From Actinoplanes sp. DH11 (GTDB lineage Bacteria; Actinomycetota; Actinomycetes; Mycobacteriales; Micromonosporaceae), in the NCBI RefSeq assembly GCF_020873875.1, contig NZ_JAHWGU010000001.1:434001-498000 (forward strand): DNA of 64,000 bases, in the 5' to 3' direction. The position numbers and the translations under genes are program-made. Within the stretch, counting starts at the first letter, position 1. Every line of letters begins with the position of its first letter. Below the pieces are notes generated by a model, which saw nothing but the letters and a program-made list of their open reading frames with translations, had not been told where the DNA came from and made no database searches. This document shows positions 16,142 through 24,541 of this stretch, one piece after another.

Positions 16142-17026
16142 ATGCCGTCTGCGACCGGGTTCGAGTTCGAGGCTCAGCGCCCATACCTGATCTCCGTCGC
16201 CTACCGGATGCTCGGCAATCGCGCCGAGGCCGAGGACGCGGTGCAGGAGGCCTGGCTGCGCTTCGCCCAGCAGACCGAGGAGATCCGGGACCCGCGGGGC
16301 TGGCTCACCACGGTCACCGCGCGGATCTGCCTGGATCAGCTCAATTCGGCACGTGTACGCCGGGCGGCGTACCCCGGGCAGTGGCTTCCGGCGTACGTGG
16401 TCGACCCGGTCGCGGGCCCCGCCGAACAGGCCGAACTCGCCGATCAGGTGAGCGTGGCCCTGCTCGTGGTCCTCGAACGGCTGACACCCGAGCAACGGGT
16501 GGCGCTGGTGCTGCACGACGCGTTCGCGGTGCCGTTCGAGGAGGTCGCCACGGTCCTCGACACCACGCCCGCGGCGGCCCGGCAGCACGCCTCCCGGGGC
16601 CGTCGCGCGGTCGCCGCCGGCGGGGTCCGGCACACCGCCGGTCCGGCCGAGCAGCGCCGGGTGCTCACCGCGTTCCTGACCGCGGCGCAGAGCGGCGACG
16701 TGCACGCGCTCGCCGCCGTGCTGGCACCCGACGTGGTGGCGATCAGCGACGGCGGCGGCCTGGTCCGTACCGCGATCAACGTGGTCGGCGGCGCCGACAA
16801 GGTGGCCCGCTTCTACGTCGGGCTGCTCGGTCGCAAACTGGCCGGGTTCACCGACATCAAGGTCGATCCGGTGGAGGTCAACGGTGGTGCCGCGATGCTG
16901 CTGCGCGGCACCCGGCCGGACGGGCAGCCGCTGCTCGCGGTGCTCACGGTCGCGGTCGACGAGGGCCGCATCACCGGTCTGTTCAACCAGCAGAACCCGG
17001 AGAAGCTGTTACTGGGTGACCTCTGA
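16142..17026 (+). CDS. ECF41-family RNA polymerase sigma factor (SigJ-like)
   Basis: 294 residues. Region 2 is YLISVAYRMLGNRAEAEDAVQEAWLRF and region 4 is LTPEQRVALVLHDAFAVPFEEVATVL. A SnoaL-like C-terminal domain follows with the ECF41 hallmark motifs DGGGL and, at the end, NPEKL. In this family the fused domain modulates sigma activity instead of an anti-sigma factor. ECF41 genes usually neighbour a carboxymuconolactone-decarboxylase-type or oxidoreductase gene; none is adjacent. ATG 16142 was chosen because the conserved sequence begins shortly after it. The 3' end overlaps the converging DUF402 gene by 18 bp. Confidence 0.9.
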   Translation: MPSATGFEFEAQRPYLISVAYRMLGNRAEAEDAVQEAWLRFAQQTEEIRDPRGWLTTVTARICLDQLNSARVRRAAYPGQWLPAYVVDPVAGPAEQAELADQVSVALLVVLERLTPEQRVALVLHDAFAVPFEEVATVLDTTPAAARQHASRGRRAVAAGGVRHTAGPAEQRRVLTAFLTAAQSGDVHALAAVLAPDVVAISDGGGLVRTAINVVGGADKVARFYVGLLGRKLAGFTDIKVDPVEVNGGAAMLLRGTRPDGQPLLAVLTVAVDEGRITGLFNQQNPEKLLLGDL

Positions 17027-17515
17027 CAGGTGCTTGCGGTAGTGCGTGGCGAACGGCTCCGAGCCGTCGCCCAGCGCCACCATCAGGTGCTCCGCTGCCG
17101 CCCGGGCGTGGCCGACCAGGTCGTCCGGGTAACCGAAGGCCTTGCGGTGCTCCGCGAACTCGTCCTCGTCGCGGAGCTCCACGAGACCGGTCTCCCGGCG
17201 GCGCACCGCGTCCAGGTCGAGATCGACGATGTGCACGGTGTCACCCTCCCAGCGCGCCGGGGTGGTGATGTCGCAGTAGACCTCACTGGTCCGCGGCGGC
17301 GGGTTGAACATGCCGGTCCACCACGCGTAGTGCGGGATCAGCAGCACGAACGGAATCTGCTCCACCGAGGGCCGGCCGTGGTAGACAGAGGCTGTCCCGC
17401 GGGTCACACCCACCCAGATGCCCAGGTCGTCCTCGGCCAGTCGGCGTGCCGGGTAATCACGATGAGCCGAACCGTCGTACTTCGTGTAGATGACCCGGAC
17501 CATCTCGCTCGGCAT
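17009..17515 (-). CDS. DUF402 family protein
   Basis: 168 residues with the DUF402 beta-barrel pattern: YPARRLAEDDLGIWVGV, FVLLIPHYAWWTGMFN, SEVYCDITTPARWEGDTVHIVDLDLD and FAEHRKAFGYPDDL. Family members include nucleoside phosphate hydrolases and FomD-like phosphatases that use the DxD/E cluster; the substrate here is unknown. ATG 17515 was preferred over the longer frame because conserved sequence starts at VRVIYTKYDG. It converges on, and overlaps by 18 bp, the sigma factor gene. Confidence 0.82.
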   Translation of the reverse strand: MPSEMVRVIYTKYDGSAHRDYPARRLAEDDLGIWVGVTRGTASVYHGRPSVEQIPFVLLIPHYAWWTGMFNPPPRTSEVYCDITTPARWEGDTVHIVDLDLDAVRRRETGLVELRDEDEFAEHRKAFGYPDDLVGHARAAAEHLMVALGDGSEPFATHYRKHLSEVTQ

Positions 17516-17571
17516 GAGGTGCACCCTAGCGGTGGTCCGGTTCTGTCGGTGGTGGCGGGTACGGTTCCTGC

Positions 17572-19578
17572 GTGCCCGCAGCAACCCGAAAAAAGGTGAC
17601 CGCCGGAGAGCTCCTCGCCGCAGCGGTCGGTGCCGTCCCCGGCGGCACCTCCCGCCCCGGTCAGCAGGCCATGGTCGAGGCGATCGACAAGGCCGTGAAG
17701 GACAAGGAGCACCTGCTCGTGCAGGCCGGCACGGGCACCGGCAAGAGCCTCGGCTACCTCACGCCGTCGCTGCTCGTGGACGGTCCGGTGGTGGTCTCCA
17801 CGGCCACCCTCGCGCTGCAGAACCAGCTCGTCGAGCACGACCTGCCGCGCCTGATCACCGCCGTGGAGCCGGTCCTCGGCCGCAAGCCCACCTTCGCCGT
17901 CCTGAAGGGGCGCCACCACTACCTCTGCGCGGCGAAACTGGAGCACGCCGACGAGGAGGCGCCGACCGACACACTCTTCGACGACGCGCCGGCGCCCCGG
18001 GCCGGGCAGTGGCTCGGCGAGGCCGGCCGGCTCGGCAAGCAGATCCATCGGATCCGGTCCTGGGCCGGCAAGACCGAGACCGGTGACCGCGACGAGCTGG
18101 ACCCGGGCGTCGACGAGACGGCGTGGAAACAGGTGTCCATGCCCGCGCGGGACTGTGTCGGCGCCGGTCGCTGCCCCTACGGCGCGGAGTGCTTCGCCGA
18201 GGCGTCCCGGGTCCGCGCCCGCGAGGCCGACATCGTCGTCACCAACCACAGCCTGCTCGCCGTCGACATGCTCGCCGAGCACCAGATCGTCCCGCCGCAC
18301 AAGCTGCTCGTCGTCGACGAGGCGCACGAGCTGGCCGAGCGGGTCTCCTCCGCCGCGCAGGCCGAGCTGACCCCCGAGGCGATCGAGCGGGCCGGCCGGC
18401 GCGCCCGCACGATGGTCCCACCGGCCAGCGCCGAGCAGCTCGCCGAGGCGGCCGACGCGCTCACCGTCGGCCTCGCCGAGGCGCCCGCCGGCCGGCTCAC
18501 CACCGGCCTGCCGGACCAGCTGCGGATGGCGCTGACCCTGCTCGAGTCGGCCACCCGGGCCGGGCTCTCGGCGATCGGCGAGGTGAAGTCCGACGACTCC
18601 GACCCGGTCGGCAAACAGCAGGCCAAGGCGGTCCTCGACGAGATCTTCAACACCGCGCAGCGGCTGCTGGAGGAGGATGCGAGCGACGTCGCCTGGGTGG
18701 AGAAGTCCGACCTCGGCAACGGCCGGCGCGCGCTCGTGGTGGCACCGCTCTCGGTCGCCGGCACCCTGGCGCAGAGTCTCTACGCGGACCGCACCGTGGT
18801 GGTCACCTCGGCCACGCTGACCCTGGGCGGCCGGTTCGACACGGTGGCCCGGTCGCTCGGGCTGCCCGCGGCCGCACCCGGTCCGGACGGCGCGCCCACC
18901 TCCGGCGACGGCTGGACCTCGCTGGATGTCGGTTCCCCGTTCGACTACCCGAAACAGGGCATCCTCTACGTGGCGTCACACCTGCCCCGGCCGGCCCAGT
19001 CCGGCCTGCCCGACGCGGCGGGCGCGGAGCTGCTCAAGCTGGTCGAGGCGCTCGGTGGGCGTACTCTCGGGCTCTTCTCCTCCCGCAAGGCCGCGACCCA
19101 GGCCGCCGAGCTGTTGCGCGCCAAGACCGACCTGCCGATCCTGTTGCAGGGCGAGGAGACGCTTCCGATCCTGGTCCGCAAGTTCCGGGAGGACAAGTCG
19201 AGCTGCCTCTTCGGTGTGATGTCCCTGTGGCAGGGCGTCGACGTGCCGGGCGACTCCTGCCAGCTCGTGGTCATCGACCGGCTGCCGTTCCCGCGCCCCG
19301 ACGAGCCGCTCGCCGCCGCCCGCTCCGCCGCCGTGGACGCGAACGGCGGCTCCGGTTTCGCCTCGGTGAGCGTGCCGATCGCCGCGGTCCGGCTGGCGCA
19401 GGGCGTGGGCCGGCTGATTCGGTCGAGCGGCGACAAAGGCGTGGTGGCGGTGCTCGACTCGCGCCTGGAGACGGCCCGCGGCTACGGGGCGTTCCTGCGC
19501 AAGTCGCTGCCCCCGTTCTGGTACACGACACGCACCGACGTGGCGCTCGGCGCCCTGAACCGCCTCGCCCGGAGCTGA
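17572..19578 (+). CDS. DinG/XPD-like ATP-dependent DNA helicase
   Basis: 668 residues, superfamily 2. Walker A AGTGTGKS (Lys58), DEAH box VVDEAHEL and the C-terminal motif VAAVRLAQGVGRLIRS typical of the DinG/XPD group are all present. Cys119, Cys195, Cys201 and Cys207 are placed to bind the 4Fe-4S cluster of this family. Likely unwinds 5'-3' at damaged or structured DNA. GTG 17572 gives a normal N-terminus. The next gene begins 2 nt after its stop. Confidence 0.92.
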   Translation: MPAATRKKVTAGELLAAAVGAVPGGTSRPGQQAMVEAIDKAVKDKEHLLVQAGTGTGKSLGYLTPSLLVDGPVVVSTATLALQNQLVEHDLPRLITAVEPVLGRKPTFAVLKGRHHYLCAAKLEHADEEAPTDTLFDDAPAPRAGQWLGEAGRLGKQIHRIRSWAGKTETGDRDELDPGVDETAWKQVSMPARDCVGAGRCPYGAECFAEASRVRAREADIVVTNHSLLAVDMLAEHQIVPPHKLLVVDEAHELAERVSSAAQAELTPEAIERAGRRARTMVPPASAEQLAEAADALTVGLAEAPAGRLTTGLPDQLRMALTLLESATRAGLSAIGEVKSDDSDPVGKQQAKAVLDEIFNTAQRLLEEDASDVAWVEKSDLGNGRRALVVAPLSVAGTLAQSLYADRTVVVTSATLTLGGRFDTVARSLGLPAAAPGPDGAPTSGDGWTSLDVGSPFDYPKQGILYVASHLPRPAQSGLPDAAGAELLKLVEALGGRTLGLFSSRKAATQAAELLRAKTDLPILLQGEETLPILVRKFREDKSSCLFGVMSLWQGVDVPGDSCQLVVIDRLPFPRPDEPLAAARSAAVDANGGSGFASVSVPIAAVRLAQGVGRLIRSSGDKGVVAVLDSRLETARGYGAFLRKSLPPFWYTTRTDVALGALNRLARS

Positions 19579-19580
19579 CC

Positions 19581-19991
19581 GTGAAAATGATCGCCTGCAC
19601 GTTCCTGCTCGACCGCACCGGCGGCGTGCTGCTGCAACTGCGCGACGACAAGGCCCCCTACTACCCGAACGTGTGGGGCCTGCCCGGCGGCGAGATCGAG
19701 CCGGGGGAGACACCGGCCGAGGGTGCCGCCCGCGAGCTGCTGGAGGAGTCCGGCCTGCGCGCCGACGCCCCGTTGCGGCTCTTCCTCCGGCAGGAGCTGC
19801 CCGAGCAGGGCCGGATCAAGCACTACTTCTACGGGCGGACCGGCGCCACCCAGGCCGACGTGGTGCTCGGCGAGGGCGCGGCGATGCTCTTCGTGCCGCT
19901 GACCGAGGTGCTGGGGCGGCCCTTCACCCCGGGCACAGCCGAGGTCATCGAGCGGTTCCTGGCCGCACCGGAGTTCCATGCGCTGTCATGA
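19581..19991 (+). CDS. Nudix hydrolase (MutT-like)
   Basis: 136 residues with a canonical Nudix box, GLPGGEIEPGETPAEGAARELLEESG (given here as the box near residues 34-59; catalytic RELLEES). It hydrolyses a nucleoside diphosphate linked to some moiety; the substrate is unknown. GTG 19581 follows GGAG with 6-nt spacing and lies 2 nt past the helicase stop. Its own stop overlaps the first of four ATG codons in a 32-bp repeat. Confidence 0.9.
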   Translation: MKMIACTFLLDRTGGVLLQLRDDKAPYYPNVWGLPGGEIEPGETPAEGAARELLEESGLRADAPLRLFLRQELPEQGRIKHYFYGRTGATQADVVLGEGAAMLFVPLTEVLGRPFTPGTAEVIERFLAAPEFHALS

Positions 19992-20087
19992 GCGTCCTGG
20001 TGGCCCGCGGCGTGCTGTCATGAGCGTCCTGGTGACCCGCGGAGTGCTGTCATGAGCGTCCTGGTGGCCCGCGGCGTGCTGTCATGA
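19984..20087 (+). repeat. 32-bp tandem repeat forming an ATGA-coupled chain of three mini-ORFs
   Basis: ATG codons at 19988, 20020, 20052 and 20084 are 32 bp apart within repeated GCTGTCATGAGCGTCCTGG-type sequence. The first ATG overlaps the Nudix stop. Mini-ORFs at 19988-20023 and 20052-20087 encode MSVLVARGVLS, and 20020-20055 encodes MSVLVTRGVLS. Each ends in a TGA overlapping the next ATG. The last ATG begins the following gene. A single ATGA junction appears to have been duplicated three times. Confidence 0.92.
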
Positions 20088-20995
20088 GCGCCCCGGCGAC
20101 CGGCGACTCGCGGCCCCGGCGGCGCCTGCGGGCCGTCGCTGTGGTCACCGTCTGGGTGGTGGCGCTGCTCGCCCTGAGCCTCTGGTCGGCACGCCGCGAC
20201 CCGCCGACCGTGGCCGAGCAGCGCGACATCGGCCACGCCGTGCCCGAACTGCGCCGGGCCACCGGCGCCCTGTTCGCCGCCGCCGACGGCGAGCGCTGGG
20301 CGCTGCGACTCGGCGAGCTCCGCATCGAGGAATGCTCGATCAACCCGGCGTGGGCGGGCCGGGTCGCCACCCGCGACCTCACCCTGATCGTCCCGGAGGG
20401 CGATGCCCGTGCGGCGCTCGACGCGGTGGCGGCCGGCCTGCCCGCGGACTACCGCGCGTCGGTGATCGCGCTGCGCGGCGGGACGCGGCTCTCCTTCTAC
20501 GCCGACGCGGGCTCGTTCATCGCGATCGACGCCGAGGCGAACGCGGCCGACCAGGTGCTGACCCTGCGAGCCGACTCGGGCTGCCGCCCGGCCGCCGCCA
20601 CCGATGCGGCCGACCCGCCTGCGGGCCTCGCACCGGGGTCGCTGGGCGAGACGCTGGAGGCGCTCGGTGCGGATCCGGGGACGGTGAGCGCGGCGCCTGG
20701 GAGCCCAACGCCTGGCAGTCCGGCGCCTGGGAGACCGGCGCCTGGGAGCCCGGTTTCTGGAGATTCCGGGGCTTATGCGGTGGCTTGTCCCGGTGGTGGG
20801 GCGGGAGCGACCTTCACTGCGGACGGCGGCGTGGCGGAGGACGGTGACGGACCCGCCGGGGTGCCGGACGATGCGGAGCTGATCTGGTCGGATGCGGGCG
20901 GCTGGGCGTACCGGACAGGTGTCGACTCGGTCGTGGTCACCGCGCAGGGTGGGCGGTACCAGGTGAGCGTGACCACCGACTGCCGCGCGGGCTGA
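20084..20995 (+). CDS. Membrane-anchored protein of unknown function
   Basis: 303 residues. A basic N-terminus is followed by one membrane helix near residues 17-35 (AVAVVTVWVVALLALSLWS), and the remainder is extracytoplasmic. Two Cys-bearing strands (IEECSINPAW and DSGCRPAA) suggest a disulfide, as does the C-terminal TTDCRAG. A Pro/Gly linker of 15-bp units (APGSPTPGSPAPGRP, 20694-20755) splits the outside part. No family was recognised. Translation is entered from the 32-bp ATGA chain. Confidence 0.72.
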   Translation: MSAPATGDSRPRRRLRAVAVVTVWVVALLALSLWSARRDPPTVAEQRDIGHAVPELRRATGALFAAADGERWALRLGELRIEECSINPAWAGRVATRDLTLIVPEGDARAALDAVAAGLPADYRASVIALRGGTRLSFYADAGSFIAIDAEANAADQVLTLRADSGCRPAAATDAADPPAGLAPGSLGETLEALGADPGTVSAAPGSPTPGSPAPGRPAPGSPVSGDSGAYAVACPGGGAGATFTADGGVAEDGDGPAGVPDDAELIWSDAGGWAYRTGVDSVVVTAQGGRYQVSVTTDCRAG

Positions 20996-21015
20996 AAGCC
21001 CGCCGGGCGAGGCGG

Positions 21016-21378
21016 TCAGTAGACCAGGGCTTGTGCGCCCTCGGTGGTGACCTCTTCGACGAAGACGGCGGCGCCGGCGATGCGGATGCCCGGGAGGACG
21101 TCGTCCGGGCCGATGTCGCGGCGGGCCGCGCACTGGGTGCAGAGGGTGACCCGGCCGGTGGCGAGGATCGCGTCGAGCAGGTCCGGCAGTGGCGCGGCGT
21201 GCGGCAGGGCGAACTCGGCGGCCCGGCCCGGCAGCGCGAACCAGGACGATTCCCCGGTCAGCCAGAGTGAGACGTCCACGCCGGAAGCGGCGGCTGTGCT
21301 CGCCACGGTGAAAGCCTGGGAGCAGCGCTCCGGTGCGTCCGCTCCCGCGGTGGCCTTGACGACCAGCAAACGTGCCAT
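21016..21378 (-). CDS. DsrE-family protein
   Basis: 120 residues of DsrE/TusD-type fold: MARLLVVKATAGADAPERC, ASGVDVSLWLTGESSWF, TLCTQCAARRDI and AAVFVEEVTTEGAQALVY. Family proteins carry sulfur on a Cys or act in thiol relay; Cys residues in TLCTQC are candidates. Start at ATG 21378; ATG 21390 is four codons earlier. Convergent with the preceding gene by 20 bp, divergent from 21405. Confidence 0.85.
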   Translation of the reverse strand: MARLLVVKATAGADAPERCSQAFTVASTAAASGVDVSLWLTGESSWFALPGRAAEFALPHAAPLPDLLDAILATGRVTLCTQCAARRDIGPDDVLPGIRIAGAAVFVEEVTTEGAQALVY

Positions 21379-21404
21379 AGGGGCCAGCATAAGATGGGCG
21401 CGTC

Positions 21405-21509
21405 ATGGTTACGGAGATCGGGTTCGTGAGCCTGCTGGTGGCCGCTCTGGGCGCGCTGGCAGGCGGTTTCGGCTATCTGGCCGTTCGTATTTCGAGGGGG
21501 CGTTGGTGA
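21405..21509 (+). CDS. Small single-span membrane protein
   Basis: 34 residues: MVTEIGFVSLLV followed by a hydrophobic stretch to YLAV and a basic end RISRGRW. One membrane helix with the positive end at the C-terminus. TAAGAT lies 9-14 nt before the ATG, consistent with a leaderless transcript. The stop overlaps the GTG of the nitrobindin gene in a GTGA junction, which supports real translation. No function known. Confidence 0.6.
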   Translation: MVTEIGFVSLLVAALGALAGGFGYLAVRISRGRW

Positions 21510-22105
21510 GCAGCGAGACAGAGAACCCGCTGGGACCGCCGCCGTGGCTGAACGCGCCACCGGTCGACCCCTACCCCTACGAGGACACGCATGACCTGCG
21601 CGTCGGGCCGGACCTCAACCCGGCCCTGCTCGGTCTGCTGCCGTTCGTCGGGTTGTGGCGGGGCCGCGGGCAGGGCGGGTTCCCCCAGGAGGAGGACTAC
21701 AACTTCGCCCAGGAGATCCGGATCAGTCACGACGGCCGGGCGTTCCTGCGCTACGAGTCGCGTGCCTGGCTGCTCGACGACGAGTCGCAGCCGATCGGGC
21801 CGGCGCTGACCGAGTCCGGTTTCTGGCGGCCGGTGCTCGTGGACGGCCGTCCCGGTGACGACATGGAAGCCACCATGATCCGTCCGGACGGCGTGGCCGA
21901 GCTCTACATCGGCAAGGCCGCGACGACCCGGCTGGAGATGGGGACCGACGCGGTGGCGTACACACCGTCGGGTCTGCATGTGACGGGCGGGCACCGGCTC
22001 TTCGGTGTCGTCGAGGGTGCGTTGCTCTACGCCCACGAGATCTCCGTCGACGGCAGCGGGCTCCAGCCGCACATGTCGGCGCGCCTGCTGCGCATCGGCG
22101 GCTGA
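21506..22105 (+). CDS. Nitrobindin-like heme beta-barrel (FABP family, DUF1794)
   Basis: 199 residues. The family motif GLWRGRGQGGFP lies near residues 50-61, and a late His in LQPHMSARLLR near residue 190 matches the axial heme ligand. Nitrobindins carry ferric heme in a 10-strand barrel and isomerise peroxynitrite to nitrate. GTG start overlaps the preceding small ORF stop. Followed by the Nur-like regulator, an order typical of actinomycetes. Confidence 0.92.
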   Translation: MSSETENPLGPPPWLNAPPVDPYPYEDTHDLRVGPDLNPALLGLLPFVGLWRGRGQGGFPQEEDYNFAQEIRISHDGRAFLRYESRAWLLDDESQPIGPALTESGFWRPVLVDGRPGDDMEATMIRPDGVAELYIGKAATTRLEMGTDAVAYTPSGLHVTGGHRLFGVVEGALLYAHEISVDGSGLQPHMSARLLRIGG

Positions 22106-22218
22106 CAGGCCACGGCGGTTCGGCCACCGGCCGCGGGTGCACAACGGCCCGCCGCCGGTGAGCCAGGCCTCGTTCCGCTGCGGCACGACGTGTGACATCG
22201 GCGAACTATGCTCGTCAC

Positions 22219-22641
22219 GTGTCCGCCACATCGCTAGCCGCCATGCTGCGTGAGCGTGGGCTGCGGCTCACCCCGCAGCGTCAGCTGATCCTGGAAGCGG
22301 TGCACGAACTCGGTCATGCCACGCCGGAGTCGGTGCACAACGCGGTCCGCGAGCGCGCGGCCGGCGTCAACATCACCACGGTCTACCGGACCTTGGAGCT
22401 TCTCGAGGAGCTCGGGCTGGTCAACCACACCCATCTGTCGCACGGCTCGCCGACCTATCACGCGGCCGGCGAGGACCAGCACGTCCACCTGGTGTGCCGG
22501 GCCTGCGGCTCGATCGCCGAGGTCGACCCGTCGGTGATGCAGCCGGTCACCGACCGGCTGCGCGACGAACGTGACTTCCGGGTCGACGTGGGTCACGTGT
22601 CCCTGTTCGGCAAGTGCGGCAACTGCGAGGAGAGCGCGTGA
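22219..22641 (+). CDS. Fur-family metalloregulator, Nur-like
   Basis: 140 residues. Winged helix RGLRLTPQRQLILEAVHELGHATPESV, then NITTVYRTLELLEELGLV, a His-rich metal region (HTHLSHGSPTYH, DQHVHLVC), and C-terminal CGNCEES for structural Zn. The sequence is closest in my memory to Streptomyces Nur, a nickel-responsive repressor of sodF and nickel uptake. Zur or Fur identity is not fully excluded. GTG 22219 is preferred because TATGCT (22207-22212) lies 6 nt upstream, consistent with leaderless transcription; ATG 22243 is possible. Confidence 0.87.
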   Translation: MSATSLAAMLRERGLRLTPQRQLILEAVHELGHATPESVHNAVRERAAGVNITTVYRTLELLEELGLVNHTHLSHGSPTYHAAGEDQHVHLVCRACGSIAEVDPSVMQPVTDRLRDERDFRVDVGHVSLFGKCGNCEESA

Positions 22642-23678
22642 GTGTCGTCATGGTCGAGGACCTCGACCCGGGTTCCGCCGACGCCGGGGTGCCGGCCCAC
22701 TTCGGTGACCCGATGCGGGAGCAGCGGCTGCTGGAGACCGCCGTCGGGCTGGTCGACCGGTCGAACCGGGACGTGATCGCGGTCCCCGGTGAGGAACGGG
22801 CGAGCTGGCTGCACACGCTCACCACCCAGCACCTGTCCGACCTGCGCGAGGACCAGGGCAGTGAGTTGCTGGTGCTGTCGCCGAACGGGCATGTCGAGCA
22901 GCACGCCTACATCACCGAGGACGGTGCGACGGCCTGGCTGGACACCGAGCCGGGCGCCGGGGCGGGTCTGCTGAAGTACCTGGAGATGATGCGCTTCTTC
23001 ACCCGGGTCGAGCCGCGCGACGCGACGGCCGAGCTGGCGGTGCTGTCGCTCGTCGGGCCCGGCGCGGCCGACCTCGTGCCCGGCCTGGCGGAACCCCGGG
23101 TGGGTGCGGTGCCGGGTCCGAAGTTCGCCGCCGGGTCGGTGCCGGCGGAGCCGACGAGCCTCTATGCCGTACGCGCCTTCGAAGCGGGCCTGGCCCGCCG
23201 GGTGCCGCTCGGGGTGGACCTGCTGGTGCCACGTGCCGAGAAGACGGCGATCATTGAGAAGCTGGGTGTGCCGCGGGCGGGCCTCTGGGCGTACGAGGCT
23301 GTCCGTGTCGCCGCCCGCCAGCCGCGACTGGGCTGGGAGAGTGACCACCGGACCATCCCGGCCGAGGCCGGTTTCCTGGCTGCCGGGGTGCACCTGGACA
23401 AGGGCTGTTACCGCGGCCAGGAGACGGTGGCCCGGGTCCACCATCTGGGCCGGCCGCCGCGCCGCCTGGTGCTGCTGCACCTGGACGGCATCGCCACCGA
23501 CCACCCGCCGGCGAAGGGCACCCCGGTCGAGCTGGACGGGCGTGCGGTCGGTTTCGTCGGCACCGCGGTGCGGCACCACGAACTCGGCATGATCGCCCTG
23601 GCGGTGCTGAAGCGCAACGTCGCCGACGACGCGAAGCTCACGGTGGGTGAGTCGGCGGCCGCCGTCGACGCTGCCTGA
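22638..23678 (+). CDS. ygfZ: YgfZ/GcvT-like folate-binding protein
   Basis: 346 residues with the hallmark KGCYRGQE (Lys255 onward) and the GcvT-like fold. It binds tetrahydrofolate and supports assembly or repair of some Fe-S enzymes. GTG 22638 overlaps the regulator stop (GTGA), so the two are translationally coupled. Confidence 0.94.
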   Translation: MSVVMVEDLDPGSADAGVPAHFGDPMREQRLLETAVGLVDRSNRDVIAVPGEERASWLHTLTTQHLSDLREDQGSELLVLSPNGHVEQHAYITEDGATAWLDTEPGAGAGLLKYLEMMRFFTRVEPRDATAELAVLSLVGPGAADLVPGLAEPRVGAVPGPKFAAGSVPAEPTSLYAVRAFEAGLARRVPLGVDLLVPRAEKTAIIEKLGVPRAGLWAYEAVRVAARQPRLGWESDHRTIPAEAGFLAAGVHLDKGCYRGQETVARVHHLGRPPRRLVLLHLDGIATDHPPAKGTPVELDGRAVGFVGTAVRHHELGMIALAVLKRNVADDAKLTVGESAAAVDAA

Positions 23679-23707
23679 CGCCCCTGGGAACTGGCAGGAT
23701 GAGCCGC

Positions 23708-24541
23708 ATGACCGGAACCTTGATCACCGTCGCCCCGACCGGCGCGGAGAGCAGCAAGGCGGACGTGCCGGCTCTGCCAGTGACCCTGGATGAGCTGGTC
23801 TCGACCGCGAAGGAGTGCGAGGCGCTCGGCGCCTCGATCGTCCACGTGCACATCCGGGACGACGCCGCCCGGCCCACCCTGGACCTGGGGCGGCTGCGGG
23901 CCACCGTCGCAGCGCTGCGGGAGGCCACCGGCCTGATCGTGCAGCTCTCCTCGGGTGGCGCTGTCACCGACGCGGAGGCGGACCGGCTCGCGGTGCTCGA
24001 CGCCCAGCCGGCGATGGCCTCCTGCACGATGGGCACGGTCAACTTCGGCGACGGCGTGTTCCTGAATCGCTGGGAGTTCATCGTCGACCTGCACACCCGG
24101 ATGCAGGAGCGCGGGATCGTGCCGGAGTACGAGATCTTCGACCTGGGACAGCTCACCACCCTGCAGCGGCTGCTCGGGAAGTACGGCCTGCCGTTCGGCG
24201 GTCACGTCCACGTCGACCTGGTGATGGGCGTCCCGGGCGGGATGCCGGGCACGGCGGCCGCCCTTGTCGCGTGCGAGCAGGTGATCCGTGACCTGCCGGC
24301 GGGCACCACGTTCTCGGCGACCGGCGTCGGGCGCAGCACCCTGCCGGTGATGCTGGCGTCGCTGGCGGCCGGCGGTCACCTGCGGGTCGGGATGGAGGAC
24401 ACCCTGACGTACGCGAAGGGCCGTTCCGTCGAGTCGAACATGCAGCTGGTGGCCCGGGCTGTCGGTTTCGCCCAGCTGGCTCAGCGGCCGCCGCTTACCC
24501 CGGCACAGGCCCGTGATCTGCTCGGGGTGCAGGACTCATGA
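23708..24541 (+). CDS. BKACE-type beta-keto acid cleavage enzyme
   Basis: 277 residues, DUF849 family TIM barrel. Zn-binding pattern VHVHIRD near residues 44-50 and VHVDLVMGVPGG later. Members cleave beta-keto acids with acetyl-CoA; the founding member acts on 3-keto-5-aminohexanoate. The substrate here is unknown. ATG 23708 is favoured by GGCAGG 9 nt upstream; ATG 23699 is also possible. It overlaps the asparaginase start by ATGA. Confidence 0.88.
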   Translation: MTGTLITVAPTGAESSKADVPALPVTLDELVSTAKECEALGASIVHVHIRDDAARPTLDLGRLRATVAALREATGLIVQLSSGGAVTDAEADRLAVLDAQPAMASCTMGTVNFGDGVFLNRWEFIVDLHTRMQERGIVPEYEIFDLGQLTTLQRLLGKYGLPFGGHVHVDLVMGVPGGMPGTAAALVACEQVIRDLPAGTTFSATGVGRSTLPVMLASLAAGGHLRVGMEDTLTYAKGRSVESNMQLVARAVGFAQLAQRPPLTPAQARDLLGVQDS

